Below are positions 42,681-50,203 of a stretch of DNA of 64,000 bases, in pieces. The position numbers and the translations under genes are program-made. Position 1 is the stretch's first letter. The number at the start of each line of letters is the position of its first letter. Source of the stretch: Dyella_A sp035685805. GTDB taxonomy: Bacteria > Pseudomonadota > Gammaproteobacteria > Xanthomonadales > Rhodanobacteraceae. The stretch covers positions 8,874-72,873 of the forward strand of contig NZ_DASSAB010000061.1 in NCBI RefSeq assembly GCF_035685805.1, read 5' to 3'. The notes below the pieces were generated by a model, which was not told the origin of the DNA, did not search any database, and saw only the letters and a program-made list of their open reading frames with translations.

Positions 42681-43547
42681 TCACAACGCGTCGAGCGGGA
42701 TCTTCAGGTAGCTCACGCCGTTGTCGTCCGGCGGCGGCTTGTGGCCGGCACGCATGTTGATCTGCACCGAGGGCAGGATCAGCTTGGGCATTGCCAGGGT
42801 GGCATCGCGTGCGGTGCGCATCTGCACGAAGTCCGCCTCGGTGATGCCCTCGCGCACGTGCAGGTTGCCGTGCTTCTCGGCGGCCACCGTGGTCTCGCAG
42901 GCGTACTCGTCGCGGCCCGGTGCCTTGTAGTCGTGGCACAGGAAGATGCGCGTGGACTCCGGCAGCGCGTAGATGGTCTGGATCGAGCGGTACAGCGTGG
43001 CCGCGTCGCCGCCGGGAAAGTCGCAGCGCGCAGTGCCGTAGTCGGGCATGAACAGCGTGTCGCCGACGAACGCCGCGTCGCCGATCACGTGCGTCATGCA
43101 GGCGGGCGTGTGGCCGGGGGTATGCATCGCCACCGCCTCGATCCCGCCCACGCGGTAGTGCTCGCCATCGGCAAACAGGTGGTCGAACTGGCTGCCGTCG
43201 CGGGCGAACTCGGTGCCGGCGTTGAACAGCTTGCCGAAGGTGTCCTGCACGGTGCGGATGTGCTCGCCGATGCCCAACTTGCCGCCCAGCTGCTGCTGGA
43301 TGTACGGCGCGGCGGAGAGGTGATCGGCGTGCACGTGGGTGTCGATCACCCAGTCCACGGCGAGGTCGTGCGCACGCACCCAGGCGACGATCGCGTCGGC
43401 CGAATCATGGCGCGTGCGGCCGGAGGCGGCGTCGTAGTCGAGCACGCTGTCGATCACCGCGGCGCGCCTGGTGGCGGGGTCGGAGACGACATAGCTGAAG
43501 GTATTGGTTGGTTCGTCGAAGAACGCTTTGACGTCGGGGCGTTGCAT
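42681..43547 (-). CDS. Persulfide dioxygenase-like metallo-beta-lactamase-fold hydrolase (BLH type)
   Basis: A 288-residue MBL-fold protein. The metal site has THVHADHL (His71, His73, Asp75, His76), His146 in TPGHTPACM, and Asp163 in VGDTLF, as in ETHE1/Blh iron-dependent persulfide dioxygenases. YGTARCDFPGGDA (residues 170-182) and LCHDYKAPG are characteristic of the BLH/SdoA branch. It would oxidise glutathione persulfide to sulfite plus glutathione. AAGGAGA is 6 bases upstream of the start codon, a strong ribosome-binding site. Flanked by the DUF442 sulfurtransferase and YeeE/YedE transporter halves. Confidence 0.92.
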   Translation of the reverse strand: MQRPDVKAFFDEPTNTFSYVVSDPATRRAAVIDSVLDYDAASGRTRHDSADAIVAWVRAHDLAVDWVIDTHVHADHLSAAPYIQQQLGGKLGIGEHIRTVQDTFGKLFNAGTEFARDGSQFDHLFADGEHYRVGGIEAVAMHTPGHTPACMTHVIGDAAFVGDTLFMPDYGTARCDFPGGDAATLYRSIQTIYALPESTRIFLCHDYKAPGRDEYACETTVAAEKHGNLHVREGITEADFVQMRTARDATLAMPKLILPSVQINMRAGHKPPPDDNGVSYLKIPLDAL

Positions 43548-43576
43548 GGCTTTCTCCTTCGCTTGAGGGCGCGCGC

Positions 43577-43993
43577 TCAACTGCGCGCCGCAGGAATCTT
43601 CGACGCCAGCCACCAACCGGCGACCATGGTGGTGATCAGCACGCCCAGCGCCGGCGTCGCGGCCGTGAGCGAGGCCAGGGCCGGGCCCGGGCAGTAGCCG
43701 GCGATGCCCCAGCCGATGCCGAAAAGGGCCGCTCCACCGACCAGCCGCGCGTCGAAGCGGCTCGCCGTCGGCAACTGGAAGCTCGGCTCGAACAGCGGCC
43801 GGCCGCGGCGAAACACCAGCCGGTAGCCGATCGCGGTGGTCAGTACCGCACCGCCCATCACGAACACCAGGCGCGGGTTCCAGGCGCCGAACAGGTCGAG
43901 AAAGCCCTGCACCACCGACGGCTGGGTCATTCCGCCCAGGCTCAGGCCCAGGCCAAACAGCAGGCCGGCCAGCATGGCCACAGTCATTTTCAT
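43577..43993 (-). CDS. YeeE/YedE half-transporter (DUF6691; PmpB-like)
   Basis: A 138-residue membrane protein with about four helices. The motifs LLFGLGLSLGGMTQPSVVQGFLDLFGAWNPRL and GIGWGIAGYCPGPALASL mark the YeeE/YedE family. The conserved cysteine in GYCPGPA is a likely sulfur-handling residue. In many bacteria, two adjacent half-size genes of this family form a thiosulfate- or polysulfide-related transporter (PmpA/PmpB). It follows the other half after 2 bases and lies just ahead of the persulfide dioxygenase gene. Direction and ligand of transport are inferred. Confidence 0.9.
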   Translation of the reverse strand: MKMTVAMLAGLLFGLGLSLGGMTQPSVVQGFLDLFGAWNPRLVFVMGGAVLTTAIGYRLVFRRGRPLFEPSFQLPTASRFDARLVGGAALFGIGWGIAGYCPGPALASLTAATPALGVLITTMVAGWWLASKIPAARS

Positions 43994-43995
43994 GG

Positions 43996-44418
43996 TCAGA
44001 CCACTCCCAGCAGGTGACGCAGGACAAATACGGTGGCGATACCGGCAGCCATGAACACGCCGGTGGCCAGCAGTGAACGCGGCGACAGACGGGCGATGCC
44101 GCACACGCCGTGACCGCTGGTGCAGCCACTGCCCAGGCGCGTGCCAATGCCCACCAGCAAACCGGCCAGCGCCATCAGCGGCAGGCCGACCGGCGGCGCG
44201 CCGATGCCGCGGTCCTGGCCGAACAGGCTCAGCAGCAGCGGTCCGGCGATCAGGCCGATCACGAAGGCTACGCGCCAGCCGCGATCGCCGCGATTGCCGA
44301 TGAAGACGCCGCTGGCGATGCCGCTGATACCGGTGATCCGGCCCAGGCTGGCCATCAGCAAGACTGCGGCGCCCCCGATCAGGACACCACCCAGCAAGGA
44401 AAGAAGGTATGGGTGCAT
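43996..44418 (-). CDS. YeeE/YedE half-transporter (PmpA-like)
   Basis: A 140-residue protein with several hydrophobic segments. The motif LGSGCTSGHGVCGIARLS, two cysteines flanking a Ser-Gly-His-Gly, is the signature of YeeE/YedE sulfur transporters. It pairs with the downstream half gene. It is the first gene of the sulfur operon. No normal ribosome-binding site precedes the ATG, since the operator-like inverted repeat begins 6 bases upstream, so the transcript could be nearly leaderless. Confidence 0.9.
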   Translation of the reverse strand: MHPYLLSLLGGVLIGGAAVLLMASLGRITGISGIASGVFIGNRGDRGWRVAFVIGLIAGPLLLSLFGQDRGIGAPPVGLPLMALAGLLVGIGTRLGSGCTSGHGVCGIARLSPRSLLATGVFMAAGIATVFVLRHLLGVV

Positions 44419-44424
44419 GAGTCA

Positions 44425-44452
44425 ATATTCGTATATGCGATTAAACGAATAT
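44425..44452. promoter_or_regulatory. Inverted-repeat operator of the sulfur operon
   Basis: ATATTCGT (44425-44432) and its inverted copy ACGAATAT (44445-44452) are separated by 12 A/T-rich bases, immediately ahead of the first operon gene. The AT-rich block stands out in the GC-rich genome. ArsR-family BigR/SqrR repressors bind AT-rich imperfect palindromes overlapping promoters, so this is the best candidate operator. Confidence 0.6.
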
Positions 44453-44609
44453 AAAGGCGCCCGAGCCGGCACGCAAGAGGGGCTGCCGTCGCGGGCTCTC
44501 GGCGAGCGGTGCTGCCGCTGCCCCGGGTGCATCCGGCGCATGCCCCATGCCCCGCGGGTTGCACGCAGAACACTTTGCCGGCGCAAAAGCTGTGATCTAG
44601 ATATTTGCC

Positions 44610-44637
44610 TTGACAATTAAACTCACAGCAATAGAAT
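44610..44637 (+). promoter_or_regulatory. Promoter ahead of the marR gene
   Basis: TTGACA (44610-44615) and TAGAAT (44632-44637) are spaced by 16 bases, a near-consensus sigma70 promoter. The -10 ends only 8 bases before the marR start codon, giving an almost leaderless message. A TTG-N6-CAA half-site pair (TTGCCTTGACAA) overlaps the -35 and may be a MarR-type operator. Confidence 0.55.
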
Positions 44638-44645
44638 GCCCGGCC

Positions 44646-45116
44646 ATGAACCGTCCCGACGCCCTCACCCCCCCGATCGCCAAAGGCCCCGCCGAGAGTC
44701 TCGGCGTGCTGCTCGGGCTGGTCCGCTCCGAGATCGTGCGGGCCATGGAAGCCGAGCTGGCCGCGCATCAGATCGACCTGCGCTTTACCCAGTTCCTGAT
44801 ACTCAAGCGGCTGGCACGGCTCGGTCCGATGAGCGCCAGCGAGCTGGCCCGCTCGGTGGAGCTCGACGGCGGCGCCATGACCCGGCAGCTCGACCAGCTG
44901 GAAGCCAAGGGTTTCCTGCGCCGCACGCCGCATGAGCAGGATCGCCGCGCCCTGCGGATCGAACTCACAGACGCGGGCGACGCCCTGTGGCACCGGCTCA
45001 CCGACTGCAACGACCGTGTGCTGGAGGCGGCCCAGCGGTCGCTCAGCGGCACCGAGCGCGAACAACTGCACGACTACCTCGAGCGCGTGCTGCACGCACT
45101 GCGCGACAAGTCCTGA
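44646..45116 (+). CDS. MarR family transcriptional regulator
   Basis: A 156-residue winged-helix regulator. Typical MarR segments are LDLRFTQFLILKRLARLGPMSASELARSVELDGGAMTRQLDQLEAKGFLRRTPHEQDRRALRIELTDAG (read here in pieces), with the DxRxx wing at DRRALRIEL. It is the first gene of a marR-OMF-emrA-emrB cluster and likely represses it. The small-molecule inducer is unknown. The start ATG 44646 lies directly behind the promoter described at 44610. Confidence 0.92.
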   Translation: MNRPDALTPPIAKGPAESLGVLLGLVRSEIVRAMEAELAAHQIDLRFTQFLILKRLARLGPMSASELARSVELDGGAMTRQLDQLEAKGFLRRTPHEQDRRALRIELTDAGDALWHRLTDCNDRVLEAAQRSLSGTEREQLHDYLERVLHALRDKS

Positions 45117-45141
45117 ACCCATCTCCCCAGAGACCTTCCCC

Positions 45142-46632
45142 ATGCGTCTGCATTCCCTCGCCGCCGGACTCGGGCTCACCCTGCTGCTGGCCGGCTGCGC
45201 CAGCGACGGCGGGCTGCACCCCAACGGCTCGCTGACCGACCCGTCCGCCCTTGCCACCGACCAGAGCCTGGCGCGCCTGCACGTGGCCGAAGCCAGCTGG
45301 CCCAGCGACGACTGGTGGACCACGCTGGGCGATCCGCAGCTGAGCGCGCTGATCAACGAAGCGCTGCGCGACAACCCCGGCCTGGCCAGCGCCGACGCCC
45401 GTGCGCGCGCCGCACAGGCAGAAGTCGGCAGCGCCGATGCCGCGCGCGGCCCGCAGGTGAACGCCGCGGGCGCCGTCTCCGGCGCGCGCCTCCCCACCAC
45501 GGCCGTGCCGGCCGATGTCGGCGGCGGCCACTTCGTTACCGCCAAGTACGCCTACGCCAGCTTCAACTGGGGCCTGGATCTGTGGGGCGGCAAGCGCGCC
45601 GCCTGGGAAGCGGCGGTGGGTGCGGCCAAGGCCGCCGACATCGAGGCGCGGGCCGCCCGCATCGAGCTGTCCACCAACGTGGCCCGCGCCTATGCCCAGC
45701 TTGGCTATGCCTACGCCCGGAAAGACGTCGCCGATGCCGAGCTGGAGCGCGCCTCCGCGGCGCGCAAGCTCACCCGCCAGCGCGTTGCCGCGGGCGTGGA
45801 CAGCAAGCTGCAGCTCAAGCAGGGCGACGTCGAGGTCGCGCAGGCCGAGCGCGCGCAGGCCGTTGCCGACCGCGCGGTCGACGCGGCGCAGTCGGCGCTG
45901 TCGGTGCTGCTGGGCAAAGGGCCCGACCGTGGCCTGGCGATCGCCCGCCCCGGCCTGCTGCAGCCCGCTGCGGTCGCGGTGCCGGCCGATCTCTCCGCCG
46001 GCCTGATCGGCCATCGTCCCGACCTCGTCGCGGCGCGCTGGCGGGTCGAGGCGGCACAGCAGAACATCAAAGCCGCCAAGACCGAATTCCTGCCCAACCT
46101 GAGCATCGGCGCCATGGCCGGCCTACTGGCCACTGGCGGCACCAACCTGTTCCAGCTGCCGGCGCGGTTCTACCAGTTCGGGCCCACCCTGAGCCTGCCG
46201 ATCTACGACGGCGGTCGCCTGCGCGCGAACCTCGACAGCAAGGACGCTGCCTACGACCTGGCCGTGGCGCAGTACAACCAGACCCTGGTGAGCGCAGTGA
46301 ACGAGGTGGCGGACGATCTGTCGGCACTCGACTCGCTGGGCGCCCAGGTGACGGCGCAGCAGCGCGCGCTGGATGCCGCGCAGCAGGCGTGGGAGCTGGC
46401 TCGCCAGCGCTACGACGCCGGCATCGGCAGTTACCTCGAGGCACTCAGCGTGCGCCAGCAGCTGCTCGTCGCGGAGCAGGGCATGGCCGCGCTCAAGGCG
46501 CAGCAGGTCGACCTGTCGGTGCAGCTGATTGCAGCGCTGGGCGGCGGCTACCGGCCGCGCGACCGCAGCAGCGAGCCGCCTGCCGCTGCCGAGCTTTCCT
46601 CTTCCCCCACTTCCCCTTCCGATCGTTCCTGA
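45142..46632 (+). CDS. NodT/OprM-type outer-membrane efflux lipoprotein
   Basis: A 496-residue outer-membrane channel of tripartite efflux pumps. The lipoprotein signal ends LLAGCAS. The mature protein starts with PSDDWWTTLGDPQLSALINEALRDNPGLASADARARAAQAEVG and carries the second-half repeat DLVAARWRVEAAQQNIKAAKTEFLPNL, both typical of the NodT family. Trimers dock on the periplasmic adaptor encoded by the next gene, 8 bases downstream. Part of a MarR-controlled EmrAB-like system. Confidence 0.93.
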   Translation: MRLHSLAAGLGLTLLLAGCASDGGLHPNGSLTDPSALATDQSLARLHVAEASWPSDDWWTTLGDPQLSALINEALRDNPGLASADARARAAQAEVGSADAARGPQVNAAGAVSGARLPTTAVPADVGGGHFVTAKYAYASFNWGLDLWGGKRAAWEAAVGAAKAADIEARAARIELSTNVARAYAQLGYAYARKDVADAELERASAARKLTRQRVAAGVDSKLQLKQGDVEVAQAERAQAVADRAVDAAQSALSVLLGKGPDRGLAIARPGLLQPAAVAVPADLSAGLIGHRPDLVAARWRVEAAQQNIKAAKTEFLPNLSIGAMAGLLATGGTNLFQLPARFYQFGPTLSLPIYDGGRLRANLDSKDAAYDLAVAQYNQTLVSAVNEVADDLSALDSLGAQVTAQQRALDAAQQAWELARQRYDAGIGSYLEALSVRQQLLVAEQGMAALKAQQVDLSVQLIAALGGGYRPRDRSSEPPAAAELSSSPTSPSDRS

Positions 46633-46640
46633 GGCCGACC

Positions 46641-47855
46641 ATGTCCAGCCAAACCTCCCAGCCGGCCGACGCCCAGGCCGCCCCTGCCGCCACTCCGGCC
46701 GCCAAGCCGCCCAAGAATCGCCGCGGCCTGTTCCTGCGCCTGCTCGTGGTGGTGGTGGTGATCGCCGCCATCGCGTGGACCGCGTGGTACTTCCTCGAAG
46801 GCCGCTGGTACGAGGGCACCGACGATGCCTACGTCAACGGCAACGTGGTGCAGATCACTCCGCAGATTCCCGGCACCGTGATCAGCATCGGCGCCGATGA
46901 CGGTGACCGGGTGCACGCCGGCGACGTGCTGGTGAAACTCGACAAGAGCAATGCCGAGGTTGCGCTGGCCGAAGCCCGCGCCAACCTTGCCAGCACCGTG
47001 CGCAAGGTGCGCGGGCTTTACAGCAGCGTCACCGGCGCCCAGGCCGACGTGGCCGCGCGCCAGGTCGCGGTGGACAAGGCCCGCGCCGACTACAACCGAC
47101 GCAAGGACCTGGCCCGCTCCGGTGCGATCTCCGCCGAGGAACTGGCGCACGCCCGCGAGGAGCTGGCCGCCGCCGAAAGCGCGCTGACCACCACGCAGCA
47201 GCGGCTGCAGACCAGCAAGGTGCTGGTCGACGACACGGTGGTTGCGTCGCATCCGGACGTCCAGACGGCCGCCGCCAGGCTGCGTGCGGCCTACCTGGAC
47301 AACCAGCGCACCACGATCGTGGCGCCGGTCGACGGCTACGTCGCCAAGCGCTCGGTGCAGCTGGGCCAGCGCGTGGCGCCGGGCATGGCGATGATGGCAG
47401 TGGTACCGCTGCATCAGGTGTGGGTGGACGCCAACTTCAAGGAGACCCAGCTGACCAAGATGCGCATCGGCCAGCCGGTGGAGATCACCAGCGACGTGTA
47501 CGGCGGGGACGTCACTTATCGCGGCACGATCGAGAGCCTTGGCGTGGGCACCGGCAGCGCGTTCTCGCTGCTGCCGGCGCAGAACGCCACCGGCAACTGG
47601 ATCAAGATCGTGCAGCGCATCCCGGTGCGCATCACCTTCGACGACCCGAAGCAGCTCGATCGCCATCCGCTGCGCATCGGCCTGTCCACCACCGTCGACG
47701 TGAACCTGCACAACCAGGACGGCCCGATGCTCTCGCAGCAGTCGCCGGGCAAGCCGATCCTGGACACCGACGTGTACGAGCAGCAGGCCGCCAAGGCGGA
47801 CGAGATGATCGAGCAGATCATTCACGCCAACATGGCCGGCAGCCACGGCAAGTAA
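46641..47855 (+). CDS. emrA: EmrA-like periplasmic adaptor (HlyD family)
   Basis: A 404-residue membrane fusion protein. One transmembrane helix (about 31-51) follows a Pro/Ala-rich cytoplasmic N-terminus. The periplasmic part contains TDDAYVNGNVVQITPQIPGTVISIGADDGDRVHAGDVLVKLD (biotinyl-lipoyl-like domain), a coiled-coil hairpin of about 110 residues, then IVAPVDGYVAKRSVQLGQRVAPG and VWVDANFKETQLTKMRIGQPVEI, as in EmrA. It links the inner-membrane MFS pump to the outer-membrane channel. It starts 8 bases after the channel gene. Confidence 0.94.
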   Translation: MSSQTSQPADAQAAPAATPAAKPPKNRRGLFLRLLVVVVVIAAIAWTAWYFLEGRWYEGTDDAYVNGNVVQITPQIPGTVISIGADDGDRVHAGDVLVKLDKSNAEVALAEARANLASTVRKVRGLYSSVTGAQADVAARQVAVDKARADYNRRKDLARSGAISAEELAHAREELAAAESALTTTQQRLQTSKVLVDDTVVASHPDVQTAAARLRAAYLDNQRTTIVAPVDGYVAKRSVQLGQRVAPGMAMMAVVPLHQVWVDANFKETQLTKMRIGQPVEITSDVYGGDVTYRGTIESLGVGTGSAFSLLPAQNATGNWIKIVQRIPVRITFDDPKQLDRHPLRIGLSTTVDVNLHNQDGPMLSQQSPGKPILDTDVYEQQAAKADEMIEQIIHANMAGSHGK

Positions 47856-47966
47856 CGCCCTGCCGCCTCCCGCTCGCGGGAGGCGGCGCGCTCCGCCGCC
47901 GTACTCCTCGCCGCTGCATCCGCGCGTCGCCACCGGCGGGCGCCCACCGACCTCTTCCGAGCCGCC

Positions 47967-49493
47967 ATGAGCACTGCATTCCGTCCACCCAACCTCGCAC
48001 TGACGACGGTCGGCCTGTCCCTGGCCACCTTCATGCAGGTGCTGGACACGACGATCGCCAACGTGTCGCTGCCGACCATTGCCGGCAACCTCGGCGTGAG
48101 CTCCAACCAGAGCACCTGGGTGATCACCTCGTTCGCCGTCAGCATGGCGATCTCGCTGCCGCTGACCGGCTTCCTTACCCGCCGCTTCGGCGAGGTGAAG
48201 CTGTTCATCTGGTCGACGCTGCTGTTCGCGCTGACCTCGTTCCTGTGCGGCATCTCGCAGAGCATGGGCATGCTGATCCTGTTCCGCGCGATCCAGGGCG
48301 CGGTGGCCGGCCCGATGTACCCGATCACGCAGAGCCTGCTGATCTCGATCTATCCGCCGGCCAAGCGCGGCATGGCGCTGGCGCTGCTGGCGATGGTGAC
48401 GGTGGTGGCGCCGATCGCCGGCCCGATCCTGGGCGGCCTGATCACCGACAACTATTCGTGGCCGTGGATCTTCTTCATCAACGTGCCGATCGGCATCTTC
48501 GCCTCGATGGTGGTGGGCGCGCAGATGAAGGGGCGCGAGGAAAAAACCGAGCGACCGAAGATCGACTACGTCGGCCTGATCACCCTCATCATCGGCGTGG
48601 GCGCGCTGCAGGTGGTGCTGGACAAGGGCAACGACGAGGACTGGTTCAACTCGCAGTTCATCGTCATCACCAGCATCATTTCGGCGATCGCGCTGGCGGT
48701 GTTCCTGATCTGGGAGCTCACCGACAAGGACCCGATCGTCAACCTCAAGCTGTTCCGCCACCGCAACTTCAGCGCCGGCACGCTGGCGCTGGTGCTGGCC
48801 TACGCGGCGTTCTTCTCGATCGGCCTGATGGTGCCGCTGTGGCTGCAGCGCAACCTCGGCTACACCTCCACCTGGGCCGGTTTCGCCACCGCCCCGCTGG
48901 GCGTGATCCCGGTGCTGCTGACCTTCGTGGTGGGCAAGTACGCCAATCGGATCGACCTGCGCCTGCTGGCCAGCGCCGCGTTCGCGGTCATGGGCATGAC
49001 CTGTTTCATGCGCTCGGATTTCTACCTGCAGATCGACTTCTACCACGTGGCGCTGGTGCAGCTGCTGCAGGGCCTGGGCGTGGCGCTGTTCTTCATGCCG
49101 GTGCTGTCGATCCTGCTGTCGGACCTGCAGCAGAACGAGATCGCCGCGGGTTCGGGTCTGGCTACCTTCCTGCGCACGCTGGGCGGCAGCTTCGCCGCCT
49201 CGCTCACCACCTTCATGTGGGAGCGCCGCGCGGTCACCCATCACGCCCAGCTGGCCGAGCAGATCACGCCGTACAACCCCACCGCACAGGCGGCGCTGCA
49301 GCAGATCGGCCACGGCGACACCACCACGGCCGCGGCCAGCATCAACCAGATGATCACCCAGCAGGGCTATCAGATCTCCTTCAACGAGGTGTTCCACGTG
49401 CTGGGCTGGATCTTCCTCGGCCTGATCGTGGTGATCTGGCTGGCCAAGCCGCCGTTCGGGGCGAAGCCGGGGCCGGCAGCCGGCGGGCACTGA
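47967..49493 (+). CDS. emrB: DHA2 family drug:H+ antiporter (EmrB-like)
   Basis: A 508-residue MFS transporter with fourteen predicted helices, as in the EmrB/QacA group. The N-terminal FMQVLDTTIANVSLPTIAGNLGVSSNQSTWVITSFAVSMAISLPLTGFLTRRFGEVK and motif C-like GPILGGLITDNYSWPWIFFINVPIG are diagnostic. It pairs with the emrA-like adaptor and the NodT channel to expel hydrophobic compounds from the inner membrane to the outside. It starts 111 bases after emrA, so a secondary promoter is possible. A short inverted repeat lies downstream ahead of the copper genes. Confidence 0.94.
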   Translation: MSTAFRPPNLALTTVGLSLATFMQVLDTTIANVSLPTIAGNLGVSSNQSTWVITSFAVSMAISLPLTGFLTRRFGEVKLFIWSTLLFALTSFLCGISQSMGMLILFRAIQGAVAGPMYPITQSLLISIYPPAKRGMALALLAMVTVVAPIAGPILGGLITDNYSWPWIFFINVPIGIFASMVVGAQMKGREEKTERPKIDYVGLITLIIGVGALQVVLDKGNDEDWFNSQFIVITSIISAIALAVFLIWELTDKDPIVNLKLFRHRNFSAGTLALVLAYAAFFSIGLMVPLWLQRNLGYTSTWAGFATAPLGVIPVLLTFVVGKYANRIDLRLLASAAFAVMGMTCFMRSDFYLQIDFYHVALVQLLQGLGVALFFMPVLSILLSDLQQNEIAAGSGLATFLRTLGGSFAASLTTFMWERRAVTHHAQLAEQITPYNPTAQAALQQIGHGDTTTAAASINQMITQQGYQISFNEVFHVLGWIFLGLIVVIWLAKPPFGAKPGPAAGGH

Positions 49494-49585
49494 GCATCAT
49501 GCGGCGCGGCCATGGGGCGTCGCTGATCGGGCGGGACAGGGGCCGGTTCCCGCGCCCGGCGCTTCAAACCGCCGCACCCCATGGA

Positions 49586-49608
49586 GCCTGCTCCAGCGTT
49601 GAGCAGGC
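49586..49608. promoter_or_regulatory. Inverted repeat upstream of copL
   Basis: GCCTGCTC (49586-49593) and GAGCAGGC (49601-49608), 7 bases apart, lie 25 bases ahead of the copL start. It could be a copper-regulator operator or a terminator stem for the preceding efflux operon; no T-run follows. Confidence 0.4.
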
Positions 49609-49633
49609 CCTGCACACCACCTAAGCTTCGCGT

Positions 49634-50098
49634 ATGACCGCATCGCCACGCTCGCTGCCGCTACATGCGCCCCGCCGCTGGGCGCTGAGCGTGCTGGCTT
49701 GGCTGATGCTGGTGCTGAGCAACGCGCAGGCGGTGCCGACGGTGGCCATGGTTCATGCCGCCAGCGCGCTGGCATCGGCGACGGCCATGGCCGTGCCTGC
49801 ACCGGCCCGCGCCGAGTTCGGCCCCCCGCACGCCGCCGGCCACGGCACCGCCCAGCACGGGTCGCCGGCGCCTATCGCACACGCCGCCGCCGACGGATGC
49901 TGCGCACCCGCCGATGGCAGCGCCCACGCAACCGCGACGTTTTCCTGCCATTGCCCCACGATGTGTGCGCCCGCGCTGCTGCCGCTGCCGGGACTGGCGA
50001 TGGCTGCACGCCTGCCGCTGGCCATGATCGTGCCCGCGGCCGTTCCGGGCGCGCCGTATCGCCCTGCGTCGCCACCGCTGCGTCCGCCACAAGCCTGA
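49634..50098 (+). CDS. copL: CopL-like metal-binding regulatory protein
   Basis: A 154-residue small protein with an N-terminal hydrophobic segment (LSVLAWLMLVLSNAQA), then a His/Cys-rich region (HAAGHGTAQHG, DGCCAPADG, FSCHCPTMCAP) and a Pro-rich C-terminus. Sequence, size and position directly upstream of copA match copL of Xanthomonas, where it is needed for copper-inducible expression of copAB. The precise biochemical mode is unknown; membrane or periplasmic copper sensing is possible. Assignment rests on synteny and composition rather than a strongly conserved domain. Confidence 0.75.
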   Translation: MTASPRSLPLHAPRRWALSVLAWLMLVLSNAQAVPTVAMVHAASALASATAMAVPAPARAEFGPPHAAGHGTAQHGSPAPIAHAAADGCCAPADGSAHATATFSCHCPTMCAPALLPLPGLAMAARLPLAMIVPAAVPGAPYRPASPPLRPPQA

Positions 50099-50124
50099 GT
50101 TCTCCCTCGTTGACGTTACGCCCG

Positions 50125-50142
50125 GCCGCAAGCCCTTGCGGC
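50125..50142. promoter_or_regulatory. Hairpin between copL and copA
   Basis: GCCGCAAG / CTTGCGGC with a 2-base loop, an 8-bp stem between the copL stop and the copA start, next to a TTGACG motif. It may regulate copA message levels or attenuate; no role is proven. Confidence 0.3.
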
Positions 50143-50203
50143 TCGGACGCGTGATGTTGCCCTGCGCCGGCCCGTGCCGGACGCCGCATGATGGAGCATT
50201 GGC

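Noticed and set aside
46548..49490. 980-codon minus-strand frame across emrA and emrB
   Set aside because: Both sense genes have diagnostic family motifs; antisense open frames this long are common in GC-rich DNA.
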